Positions 1 through 7,617 of a stretch of DNA of 20,447 bases are shown here, piece by piece; position 1 is the first letter of the stretch; each line of letters starts with the position of its first letter. Source of the stretch: Deltaproteobacteria bacterium (lineage in GTDB: Bacteria; Desulfobacterota; Desulfobulbia; Desulfobulbales; SURF-16); contig JAOZSN010000023.1 in assembly GCA_029939635.1 (NCBI GenBank), positions 4,194 through 24,640 on the forward strand. Reading direction: 5' to 3'. The position numbers were made by a program, and so were the translations under genes. Under the pieces are notes generated by a model. It was not told the origin of the DNA. It did not search any database and saw nothing but the letters and a program-made list of their open reading frames with translations.

Positions 1-156
1 ATTCCAGCAACTAAGATTAATGAGGGGAGCATGCAAGATGTCGGTGCATCACTCCTTACTAATTACTCCATGGTCTTTGAGCTGGTTTCCATAGTTCTGC
101 TCATAGCCATACTCGGTTCAGTCATTATTGCCCGTACCGGCAGGGAGCAAGCATAG
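1..156 (+). CDS. nuoJ: NADH-quinone oxidoreductase subunit J, C-terminal end (partial)
   Basis: The window opens inside this gene; 51 codons remain before the TAG. NuoJ is a membrane subunit of respiratory complex I and contributes to the chain of polar residues that links quinone reduction to proton pumping. The visible part contains the segment VGASLLTNYSMVFELVS, then a hydrophobic helix (IVLLIAILGSVIIA) and a short basic tail (RTGREQA). This matches the usual end of NuoJ, where a 'LL..Y...FE..S..LL.A..G' pattern precedes the last transmembrane helix. The nuoK start lies 2 nt after the stop, which is typical of J-K coupling. The N-terminal part and nuoA-I, if present, would lie to the left. 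Identification rests on this short motif plus the adjacent nuoK. Confidence 0.9.
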   Translation: MPATKINEGSMQDVGASLLTNYSMVFELVSIVLLIAILGSVIIARTGREQA

Positions 157-158
157 AC

Positions 159-479
159 ATGATTTATATTAGCGGAAATCTCAATACCTACCTGTTTATG
201 GGGGCCCTGCTCTTTGGTATGGGTATCTTTGGCCTGGTCCGTCGGCCTAGTTTGGTGGGCATGCTCATCGCCGCCGAACTCGTTCTCTGTGGGGCCTCGC
301 TCAACTTTATGGCCTTTAATAGTTTTTTGGCCCCTGATCCAACCGTGGGGCAGATTATTACCCTGTTCATTATGGCCATTGCCGCAGCTGAGGCAGCCAT
401 TGGTATGAGTATTGTTATTGCAGTGTATAGAAACTATCGTTCGGTAGAAACCGAAGATTTGGTGGATTTGCAGGGGTAG
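159..479 (+). CDS. nuoK: NADH-quinone oxidoreductase subunit K
   Basis: A 106-aa, three-helix membrane subunit of complex I, close to the usual ~100 aa. NuoK lies between NuoJ and the antiporter-like subunits and carries two intramembrane glutamates essential for proton translocation. Both are visible: Glu40 in MLIAAELVL (E. coli Glu36) and Glu78 in IAAAEAAIG (E. coli Glu72). The C-terminus (YRNYRSVETEDLVDLQG) is hydrophilic and ends without extra domains. GGGAG lies about 11 nt upstream of the ATG, inside the end of nuoJ. A 120-nt gap with no clear terminator follows, before the next subunit. No oddities. Confidence 0.96.
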   Translation: MIYISGNLNTYLFMGALLFGMGIFGLVRRPSLVGMLIAAELVLCGASLNFMAFNSFLAPDPTVGQIITLFIMAIAAAEAAIGMSIVIAVYRNYRSVETEDLVDLQG

Positions 480-599
480 TTGTATCATCTCTATCCTTCA
501 AGTTGTTACGCGTTATTTTGATTGGTAGGCCAGCTGACTGGTTTATTACACAACATGGACGGTATATCGTCATCATGTGGTTAGAAACAGGACATAATT

Positions 600-2093
600 A
601 TGGACATTACAGCACCTGAAATAATCATCTCAGCCAAGCTGCTCATTCCACTGTTGATTCCCCTGATAGGAGTCTTGGGAGTGATGTTGTTTGGTGAGGA
701 TAGTCCCAATTTCCGGGAGGCGTGCTCAATTATTGCCGCCACATGTACCTTTTTGGTGGTTCTGTCCTTTCGTCAGACTGTCATTGATGGTGGTATGTTA
801 CAGTACCAGGTGTTTGATATCCTGCCAGGCCTGTCACTCACCCTACGCGCTGATGCCATGTCGATGATCTTTGCCTTGATTGCCTCGGGTTTATGGATTC
901 TTGCTTCTATATATTCAATGGGCTATATGCGCGGCCATCACGAGGCCTCGCAAACCCGCTTTAATAGCTGCTTTGGGTTGGCTATCTTTGGTGCCTTGGG
1001 CGCTGCCTTTTCTGACAACCTTTTTACCATGTATTTTTTCTATGAATTTGTCTCGGTAACCACCTATCCCCTGGTTGCCCATCATCAGGACAAGGAGGCC
1101 TTTGAAGGGGCCAAAAAATATGTAGTGTACCTCACCACTACAGCCAAAGGGCTGGTTCTACCAGCCATGATTTTGATCTATGTCATTACTGGTACCTTGG
1201 ATTTCCCTACCAATATTTACGATGGTATGTTCCATGGCACGGGTGAGGATTGGATGGTGATGATGCTCTTTGCCTGCTGTCTCTTCGGTTTTGCTAAAAA
1301 CGGTGTTATGCCCTTCCATCATTGGCTGCCAGGTGCCATGGTTGCTCCTACTCCGGTCTCAGCGTTGCTTCATGCTGTGGCTGTTGTTAAGGTTGGTGTG
1401 TTCTGTACCTCTCGCGCCTTTCTCTATATCTTTGGTGTTGAGTTGATGGATAAACTTAACCTAGGTATCACAACCGCATATTTTGTCGGCTTTACCATAA
1501 TATGTGCCTCGGTGATTGCCTTAACCAAGGATAACCTCAAGGCTCGGCTGGCCTATTCTACAGTTAGTCAACTCTCCTATATCATCTTGGGTGTGTGTCT
1601 TATCACCCCTATGGGTATGACTGGTGGACTGATTCACATCGCCAATCATGCCTTTTCTAAGATTACCCTCTTCTTCTGCGCCGGTGCCATTATGGTGGCG
1701 GCCCATAAGAAGTGTATCTCTGAGATGGGTGGCCTGGGGCGGACAATGCCCTTTACCTTTGGTGCCTTTGCCATTGCCTCACTATCAATGATCGGTGCGC
1801 CTCCAGTGGCAGGCTTTGTCACCAAATGGCATTTACTTCTTGGAACCATTGAGTCTGGACATCTCGGCATCATATTTATTCTGCTGGGCTCCACCATGCT
1901 CAACATCGCATATTTTGCTCCAGTAACCATAAAGGCCTTCTTTGGCAAACGGCCTGAAGGTGAGGTTGAAACCGGTATCAAGGAAGCAGCTTGGCCCATG
2001 CTTGTGCCCCTCTGTATTACCTGCGCCATTTCGGTTTATATAGGTATAAAACCAGACTTTTTCATGGATATTGTAAAGGTGGTAATAGGATGA
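600..2093 (+). CDS. MrpD/NuoM-type antiporter-like proton channel subunit of complex I (497 aa)
   Basis: A polytopic membrane protein of the Proton_antipo_M family, about 14 helices, related to NuoL/M/N and MrpD. Such subunits move protons in complex I and Mrp antiporters. The family's key charged residues are present: Glu149 (FFYEFVS, TM5), Lys233 (FAKNGVMPFHHWLP, TM7), Lys264 (AVVKVGVF, TM8) and Lys409 (GFVTKWHLL, TM12). TM12 has Lys, as in NuoL and MrpD, whereas NuoM has Glu there. At 497 aa the protein lacks the C-terminal lateral-helix extension of NuoL. AGGA lies 5-8 nt before the ATG. It occupies the position where nuoL normally follows nuoK. Its stop overlaps the next start (ATGA). 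A NuoL replacement or an additional pump are both possible. The family is certain, the exact subunit name is not. Confidence 0.9.
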   Translation: MDITAPEIIISAKLLIPLLIPLIGVLGVMLFGEDSPNFREACSIIAATCTFLVVLSFRQTVIDGGMLQYQVFDILPGLSLTLRADAMSMIFALIASGLWILASIYSMGYMRGHHEASQTRFNSCFGLAIFGALGAAFSDNLFTMYFFYEFVSVTTYPLVAHHQDKEAFEGAKKYVVYLTTTAKGLVLPAMILIYVITGTLDFPTNIYDGMFHGTGEDWMVMMLFACCLFGFAKNGVMPFHHWLPGAMVAPTPVSALLHAVAVVKVGVFCTSRAFLYIFGVELMDKLNLGITTAYFVGFTIICASVIALTKDNLKARLAYSTVSQLSYIILGVCLITPMGMTGGLIHIANHAFSKITLFFCAGAIMVAAHKKCISEMGGLGRTMPFTFGAFAIASLSMIGAPPVAGFVTKWHLLLGTIESGHLGIIFILLGSTMLNIAYFAPVTIKAFFGKRPEGEVETGIKEAAWPMLVPLCITCAISVYIGIKPDFFMDIVKVVIG

Positions 2094-2341
2094 TTATTCG
2101 ACTGGTAGAGTATTTGCAAGAGCGCTTGCAGACGGTGATAGCTGTCTGTTATGTGCTCATGGCAGGCCTTACTATCTGGGGTTCTGTGGTGGCCTATCAT
2201 AGCCATCATACCCATATGTTTTTTGAAAAATGGCCTGGGTTCTGGTCGTTGTTCGGATTGGTTGCCTGTTTTGGACTACTCATCGTGGCCAAATGGCTTG
2301 GTAACTGCGTAAAGACTCGCGAGGATTATTACGATGATTGA
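2090..2341 (+). CDS. Small two-helix membrane protein embedded between antiporter-like subunits
   Basis: I do not recognise this 83-aa protein. The start is ATG 2090, overlapping the upstream stop by 4 nt (ATGA). An in-frame ATG at 1991 lies inside the previous gene and is unlikely to be used. Its end overlaps the next start by 8 nt, so it is translationally sandwiched. It begins with a basic amphipathic stretch (MIIRLVEYLQERLQ). Two hydrophobic helices follow, roughly residues 15-35 (TVIAVCYVLMAGLTIWGSVV) and 49-66 (FWSLFGLVACFGLLIVAKW). A His-rich linker (YHSHHTHMFFEKW) joins them, and the tail is polar and acidic (KTREDYYDD). Size and location suggest an accessory or linker subunit of the modified complex I, like the small MrpC/F/G-type proteins of antiporters, but no specific motif supports homology to them. 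Confidence 0.8.
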   Translation: MIIRLVEYLQERLQTVIAVCYVLMAGLTIWGSVVAYHSHHTHMFFEKWPGFWSLFGLVACFGLLIVAKWLGNCVKTREDYYDD

Positions 2342-4124
2342 TTTCTGGTTACATCCAGCCTTTATCCTCATCGTGGGCGCATTGCTGTTGCCCATCATGA
2401 AGAACCCTGTAGTACGTCGGCCTTTTTTGGTGCTGGTACCCGTACTGACCTTTGCGCAGATCCTGGCGGTGAATGCTAAGCCTGGTGTGTATGGGGTGGT
2501 TTCCTATCTGAATTGGAACCTCACTTTTGGCCGGGTAGACAACCTTTCTACCATATTTGCCTTTATCATGGGGCTCATGTGTATCATAGGTACAGTCTAT
2601 GGCATGCATGATAAAAACCAGTTCCAGCATATGGCTTCTTGGTTCTATGCCGCTGGTTCCTTAGGTGTTATCTATTGCGCTGATTATTTGGTACTCTTCC
2701 TCTTTTGGGAGATGATGTCCTTTGGCTCGGTGTTTCTCATCTGGTGTGCCAAGGGGCCCAAGGCTCTCAAGGCTGGATATCGCTATCTCTTTGTCCACAC
2801 AGCAGGTGGCCTCTTTTTGCTGGCAGGTTTTGTTTTGCGCTACCAGGCAACTGGTGGGGATCTTTTCTTTGGTCCCCTTGATGTGGCCAACCCGCAACTA
2901 TATACATATCTCATCGCCATTGGCCTTATTGTTAATGCTGCTGTTCCACCCTTTCATTCCTGGCTACCAGACGCATATGCTGAGGCCACCTTTAATGGCT
3001 CTGTTTTCCTCTGTGCGTTTACCACTAAGACAGCTATTTACGCCTGTATTCGTGCCCTGTCAGGTATGGATTTGCTCATTCCTTTAGGCTTAGTGATGAT
3101 CCTGGGTGCCATTATCTACGGTATCATGGAGAATGACTCTAGGAGGGTTCTTGCCTGGGATATTATCTCTCAGGTTGGTTATATGGTTGTTGGTATCGGT
3201 ATAGGTACGCCTTTAGCAATCAATGGTGCAGCTGCCCATGCTGTTGTGCATATCCTTTATAAGAGTTTACTCTTCATGGGGGTTGGCTCCGTCATGTATA
3301 TGACTGGCAAGACCAAGCTAACTGAATTGGGGGGGTTGTATAAGAAGATGCCGGTGACCATGTTTCTTACCCTGATCGGTGGTCTTTCGGTTTCTGCCTT
3401 TCCGCTCTTCTGTGCCTTTGTCTCTAAAGCGATGATTATCACCGCTGCGATGAATGAACATATGATGTGGACTGGTTACCTGCTGCTTGTTGGCTCTGCT
3501 GGCCCCTTTGTTTATGTCTGTCTCAAACTTGTGTACTATATCTTCTTTGGTGAAGAGTGCGATGCTGACACCATGGATAAGGCTGCTGAACCTCCGGTAA
3601 ACATGAAGATTGCCATGATGTTTGGTGCCTTTATGTGTGTCTTGGTCGGCACCTACGTACCCTTCCTCTATAATATGCTGCCCTTTCAGTTTGTTGAGTA
3701 TCACCCTTATGGGGCCTACCATATTGCCGAGACTTTACAGATCCTTGCTTTTGCAGGCTTTGGCTTCTTCGTCTTCCGCAAATACTTAAAGCCCACAGAT
3801 ACCATTTCCATTGATCTCGACTGGATATACCGTATGTTTGGTCGCGGTTTCTACTGGTTTGATAAAATGGTGGTGGAGCGCGTTGATACCTGGGTAAGTC
3901 GCATTTGGGATTTTGTCTTAATCACCATTTTGATGCAGGTTTCTAAATTTTGGTCTTGGTTTGACTGGCATGCCATTGATGGTGTTGTTGACGGCCTTGC
4001 TCGTTCTGTGCGCTCACTTGGTGGTCAGGTTAGACGCCTGCAATCTGGTCAGATTCAGTACAATATTTATTTTGCCGCAACCGTCATGGCCATAGCTATA
4101 TTTGCCTACGCCTTTGCCAGTTGA
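2334..4124 (+). CDS. Antiporter-like subunit with NuoL-type C-terminal extension (596 aa)
   Basis: A Proton_antipo_M-family membrane protein. The core carries Glu126 (FLFWEMMSF, TM5), Lys232 (FTTKTAIY, TM8), Lys310 (HILYKSLLF) and Lys365 (AFVSKAMII, TM12). At the TM7 site, where relatives have Lys a few residues before the P-F-H-x-W-L-P signature, it has Asn201 (LIVNAAVPPFHSWLP). After TM15, residues ~487-575 form a long amphipathic, Trp-rich region. It ends in RSVRSLGGQVRRLQSGQIQ and a final helix, closely resembling the lateral helix plus last TM of NuoL. It overlaps the small gene upstream by 8 nt. The family is secure; the protein is probably the distal, NuoL-equivalent subunit, though its core is more MrpD-like. 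Whether it pumps is open, given Asn201. Confidence 0.88.
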   Translation: MIDFWLHPAFILIVGALLLPIMKNPVVRRPFLVLVPVLTFAQILAVNAKPGVYGVVSYLNWNLTFGRVDNLSTIFAFIMGLMCIIGTVYGMHDKNQFQHMASWFYAAGSLGVIYCADYLVLFLFWEMMSFGSVFLIWCAKGPKALKAGYRYLFVHTAGGLFLLAGFVLRYQATGGDLFFGPLDVANPQLYTYLIAIGLIVNAAVPPFHSWLPDAYAEATFNGSVFLCAFTTKTAIYACIRALSGMDLLIPLGLVMILGAIIYGIMENDSRRVLAWDIISQVGYMVVGIGIGTPLAINGAAAHAVVHILYKSLLFMGVGSVMYMTGKTKLTELGGLYKKMPVTMFLTLIGGLSVSAFPLFCAFVSKAMIITAAMNEHMMWTGYLLLVGSAGPFVYVCLKLVYYIFFGEECDADTMDKAAEPPVNMKIAMMFGAFMCVLVGTYVPFLYNMLPFQFVEYHPYGAYHIAETLQILAFAGFGFFVFRKYLKPTDTISIDLDWIYRMFGRGFYWFDKMVVERVDTWVSRIWDFVLITILMQVSKFWSWFDWHAIDGVVDGLARSVRSLGGQVRRLQSGQIQYNIYFAATVMAIAIFAYAFAS

Positions 4125-4205
4125 TTGTAAAGCGTAACGAAAAAACACGTATTTTCGCTATTTCTATCTGAGTTTATGTTAGCCGATAACGAGAGGTTTT
4201 AAGGA

Positions 4206-5711
4206 ATGGAACTTTTAATAAGCGATGGTCATCTTCTCAGCTGGCTCATCTTTATTCCCCTGATTGGTGCTGGTCTGCTTATGGTAGTGCCGGGCGAAGA
4301 GAACCAGAGGCGGGTTGCCCTGGTAGTGACGGTATTTAATGCCATCCTCTCTTTTAAACTATGGAATAACTTTGATGCCACTACTGCCAATTTACAGTTT
4401 GGCGAAAAAATGGCCTGGATTCCCACCTTAAATATCAATTATACCTTGGGTGTGGATGGCATCAGCATCTTGCTCATTATGCTCACCACCTTGGTGATGC
4501 CTCTTTGTGTTCTTGGTTCATGGACATACATTGGCAAACGGATCAGGGAGTTCTTTGTCTGTTTGTTGGTTATGGAGATGGCCATGATCGGCGTCTTTGC
4601 TGCCATGGATTTTGTCCTCTTTTATATCTTCTGGGAATTGATGCTTATTCCCATGTATCTGCTCATTGCCATCTGGGGTGGAGACCAGAAGAAATATGCT
4701 TCTATTAAGTTTTTCCTTTATACCCTGGCAGGTTCGGTACTTATGCTGGCCGCTATTATTGCCCTGTGGCTGCAGAATAACTACTCTTTCTATATACCTG
4801 ATATGATGGGACAGCCGTATAGTAGCCTGTTCCAGACCCTTGTCTTCCTGGCTTTCTTTCTGGCCTTTGCCATTAAAGTGCCGATGTTTCCGGTTCATAC
4901 CTGGCTACCTGCAGCTCATGTGCAGGCACCTGCTGCAGGTTCGGTGATTCTGGCCTCAGTACTGCTGAAGATGGGAACCTATGGTTTCTTGCGCTTCTGT
5001 CTGCCCATTACACCAGAAGCAACCCTAATGTTGGCCCCTTATATTCTTTGGCTGGCAGTTGCAGGTGTCCTCTACGGAGGTTTTACTGCTCTGGCACAGT
5101 CTGACATGAAGAAGCTTATTGCTTACTCTTCAGTTGGGCATATGGGCTTTGTGGTTCTGGGTATCTTTGTCCTCAACCAAACAGGCCTTGAGGGATCTCT
5201 CATCCAGATGGTTAACCATGGTGTAACCACTGGTGCCCTCTTTCTGATGATCGGTATGATTTATGAACGCAGTCATAGCCGTGAGATGAAGGATCATAGC
5301 GGTATGGCCTATACCCATCCGATATTTGTCACCTTTTTTACAATATTTGCCATGTCTTCCTTGGGCTTTCCAGCCACTAACAGCTTTATCGGTGAGTTTC
5401 TCATTTTAGCTGGTGCCTTTGCCGACAACAAGATTGTGGCGGGTGTATCTATTATCGGTGCTGTTTTGGCTGCAGCTTATATGCTTCGCCTTCTGCAATA
5501 TGTTCTCTTTAAAGGCGAGGGGCGTTCAGATCTCAGTGATCTCAACTTCCGTGAGATAGTCACCTTGACTCCTTTTTTCGTCTTTGTTTTTTGGATCGGT
5601 CTAGCGCCAGAACCTTTTATGAACGTCATGCATACCAGTGTAGCATATCTCCTCCAGCAGGTTGATGCTGCCCAGGCTGGTCAAGCCGTGGCGAATTTGG
5701 TTGTTCATTAA
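4206..5711 (+). CDS. nuoM: NADH-quinone oxidoreductase subunit M
   Basis: A 501-aa membrane subunit of complex I, one of the antiporter-like proton channels, of normal NuoM length. Conserved residues are in place: Glu144 (IFWELMLIP, TM5, same number as E. coli), Lys224 (FAIKVPMFPVHTWLP, TM7), Lys255 (VLLKMGTYG, TM8) and Glu397 (NSFIGEFLILAG, TM12). Glu in TM12 is the NuoM hallmark that separates it from NuoL/N. The motifs LGVDGIS and HTWLPAAHVQAPAAGSV are typical NuoM. GAGAGG lies about 9 nt before the ATG. An 81-nt gap separates it from the previous gene and a 61-nt gap from nuoN, with no terminator seen in either, so it should be in the same transcript. Confidence 0.97.
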   Translation: MELLISDGHLLSWLIFIPLIGAGLLMVVPGEENQRRVALVVTVFNAILSFKLWNNFDATTANLQFGEKMAWIPTLNINYTLGVDGISILLIMLTTLVMPLCVLGSWTYIGKRIREFFVCLLVMEMAMIGVFAAMDFVLFYIFWELMLIPMYLLIAIWGGDQKKYASIKFFLYTLAGSVLMLAAIIALWLQNNYSFYIPDMMGQPYSSLFQTLVFLAFFLAFAIKVPMFPVHTWLPAAHVQAPAAGSVILASVLLKMGTYGFLRFCLPITPEATLMLAPYILWLAVAGVLYGGFTALAQSDMKKLIAYSSVGHMGFVVLGIFVLNQTGLEGSLIQMVNHGVTTGALFLMIGMIYERSHSREMKDHSGMAYTHPIFVTFFTIFAMSSLGFPATNSFIGEFLILAGAFADNKIVAGVSIIGAVLAAAYMLRLLQYVLFKGEGRSDLSDLNFREIVTLTPFFVFVFWIGLAPEPFMNVMHTSVAYLLQQVDAAQAGQAVANLVVH

Positions 5712-5772
5712 GTCATTGGCTTAATAAATTGATAGTGCAGCAGTTTTACAAAATTAATTGATAGGGAATACC

Positions 5773-7191
5773 ATGCAGCTGTTTTTACCAGAGTTGTTTC
5801 TCCTCGGTGGAAGCCTTGTCCTTTTTTTCGTCAGCCTTGGTGAAGATAAAGGAAAATTAGCCAAGAACATGACAGTACTCATTGGTGCTGTGCTCTGTGT
5901 TCTCTGTGCCATGGGAATTAATCAAGACGGCACCTTATTTTATGATGCTTATAAAATTGATTTCTTTTCTCAGTTTTTTAAGCTGGTCATTGCTGCCGGT
6001 TTAACTTTGGTTACCTTGGCCACTGGTGACATGAAGGGCATTAATGGCAAGATTAAGGCCGAGTATTATCTGTTTATGGTTATCTCAACTCTCGGTCTGG
6101 TGATGATGGTTTCATCGGTTGAGTTGTTGAGTCTGTTTATTGCCTTGGAGCTTTCTTCTTTTTCTTTATATCTGATGGTTCCCATGCGGGATGAAGAAAC
6201 AGGTGAGCGTCAGCAGATGGAGGCGGGCATAAAGTATATTATGTTTGGCATTATCTCCACTGGTGCCATGCTTTTTGGTATGTCCTATCTCTTTGGTCTT
6301 ACTGGCAGTACCTACTTCAGTGATCTTGTTCCAGCCATGCAGGGTATGTTTCATAACCCCATTGCCTTGCTGGCAATTATGCTTTTTATGGTTGGCTTCT
6401 TTTACAAATTGGCTATCTTCCCCTTTCACTTTTGGGTTCCAGATGTGTATCAGGGTGCTGCCAATGGCACTACCGCCTTTATTGCTTCAGTACCGAAGAT
6501 TGGTGCGGTAGCTATTTTGCTACGTATTGCTACTCTGGCAAACCCCCAGCATGCTGATTGGCTCATCACGATGTTGATGGTAGTTGCGGCATGCTCAATG
6601 TTATATGGTAACCTCTCTGCTCTGGTACAGACAGATATTAAGCGTATGTTAGGTTTTTCAGGTATTGCCCATGCTGGGTTTGTCTTGCTGGGCGTCCTTA
6701 CCCTTGATGAACTTGGATTTGCCCGCTCTACGTATTATATCTTGGGATATGTGTTGATGAATTTGGCCTGTTTCTTGGTCATCTGCAAGGTGTCTGTTAA
6801 TGGTGAAAATGTCAATCGGGACGATCTGCGCGGACTCTATAAGCGCTCACCCTTTTTAGCCCTTGTCCTCTTGGTCGGTATGTTTGCCATGGCAGGTATC
6901 CCACCCTTTGTAGGTTTTATGGGCAAGTTCATGCTGCTAGCTGGCGCGCTGCAGGCCGATCACCTCCCCTTGGTCATCATCGGTGTGGTTAATACTGCTA
7001 TTGCCATCTTTTATTATCTTTCCGTGGTGCGAGTTGCCTTTGCTGAAGCTCCTGGTGATCGGCCAGATGTTGATACCGATGCAACCACATGGTGTGTGGG
7101 ACTGGTTCTTATGGCATGTATCGTCTATCTTGGCATTGCTCCAAATCAGCTCCTGGACTATGCCTCACAGGCAATGCGGATGATTATGTAA
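5773..7191 (+). CDS. nuoN: NADH-quinone oxidoreductase subunit N
   Basis: A 472-aa antiporter-like subunit of complex I, the one nearest NuoK. I chose ATG 5773 (MQLFLPELFLLGG) because TAGGGA lies about 6 nt upstream; the frame is also open to a TTG at 5758, which would add five residues. Key residues are Glu126 (LFIALELSSFSLY, TM5), Lys212 (FFYKLAIFPFHFWVP, TM7), Lys242 (SVPKIGAVA, TM8) and Lys385 (VGFMGKFMLLAG, TM12). VPDVYQGA.NG.TAF is a NuoN-specific motif. Length matches the family. It is the last gene of the nuo block: a strong intrinsic terminator begins about 30 nt after the stop, and the next genes are unrelated. Confidence 0.97.
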   Translation: MQLFLPELFLLGGSLVLFFVSLGEDKGKLAKNMTVLIGAVLCVLCAMGINQDGTLFYDAYKIDFFSQFFKLVIAAGLTLVTLATGDMKGINGKIKAEYYLFMVISTLGLVMMVSSVELLSLFIALELSSFSLYLMVPMRDEETGERQQMEAGIKYIMFGIISTGAMLFGMSYLFGLTGSTYFSDLVPAMQGMFHNPIALLAIMLFMVGFFYKLAIFPFHFWVPDVYQGAANGTTAFIASVPKIGAVAILLRIATLANPQHADWLITMLMVVAACSMLYGNLSALVQTDIKRMLGFSGIAHAGFVLLGVLTLDELGFARSTYYILGYVLMNLACFLVICKVSVNGENVNRDDLRGLYKRSPFLALVLLVGMFAMAGIPPFVGFMGKFMLLAGALQADHLPLVIIGVVNTAIAIFYYLSVVRVAFAEAPGDRPDVDTDATTWCVGLVLMACIVYLGIAPNQLLDYASQAMRMIM

Positions 7192-7220
7192 AGCTAAAGC
7201 TTTCTATGAATGATATTTTT

Positions 7221-7258
7221 GAGCCTCAGGGATTTAGTTCCTTGGGGGCTCTTTTTTT
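7221..7258 (+). terminator. Intrinsic terminator of the nuo operon
   Basis: The stem GAGCCTC (7221-7227) pairs with GGGGCTC (7245-7251). After a one-base bulge, AGGGA pairs with TTCCT. Seven T's follow directly at 7252-7258. It sits 30 nt after the nuoN stop, in the position expected for the operon end. Confidence 0.9.
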
Positions 7259-7440
7259 GTGTTTTGTGATAATGGGACTTTAAGTGTTTTTAACACTTTG
7301 TTCGGATATCCGGGCGTAGCTAGTTGTTTCTCTTAGAGAGGAAATAAACACTGTGCCACTTTTGTTAAGGGCAATGTGGCAGTAATATAGTTTTATAATA
7401 TTAAAAGGCTTTTTTTATAAAGATTAGCATGAGGCATAGA

Positions 7441-7617
7441 ATGACTCTTTTGCGAAAAATATTTAAACGAAATCATGTTTTTGACTTGGAAAAACCTGTT
7501 ACCAGGATGCAAGGCGGCTTTGCTATCACCGGATATCAATGCAAACGTTGTGGCTGTGTTCTGTACTATGAGCGGGGTAGTTTTTCAAACTTGCCAGCGT
7601 CTAAGAGATTTTGTTAG
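7441..7617 (+). CDS. Small cysteine-containing protein of unknown function
   Basis: An open frame of 58 codons from ATG 7441, preceded by GAGG six nt upstream; ATG 7429 is an alternative start giving 62 aa but with poorer spacing. The N-terminus is basic (MTLLRKIFKRNHVF). The centre has GYQCKRCGCVLYY, a CxxCxC motif (Cys34, 37, 39), and the protein ends in Cys58. This resembles half of a zinc ribbon or zinc knuckle, so metal binding is a reasonable guess and function is unknown. A perfect TATAAT at 7394-7399 lies upstream without a convincing -35 element. It stands alone between the nuo terminator (ending 7258) and the terminator at 7761. A short size and no recognised family make it less certain than its neighbours. 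Confidence 0.55.
   Translation: MTLLRKIFKRNHVFDLEKPVTRMQGGFAITGYQCKRCGCVLYYERGSFSNLPASKRFC

Noticed and set aside
63..488. 141-aa - strand ORF opposite nuoJ/nuoK
   Set aside because: Antisense shadow; nuoK is certain on the + strand.
518..548. Possible promoter (TTGATT and TTTATT, 18-nt spacing) before the 497-aa subunit gene
   Set aside because: Both boxes match consensus poorly, and the gene fits the continuing nuo transcript.
1991..2089. N-terminal extension of the small membrane protein
   Set aside because: It lies wholly within the previous gene in another frame; ATG 2090 with the ATGA overlap is the better start.
7303..7312. Palindrome CGGATATCCG and nearby AAGTGTT/AACACTT hairpin (7282-7298) as operator or second terminator
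   Set aside because: Short, no T-run, no partner regulator in view; could occur by chance.
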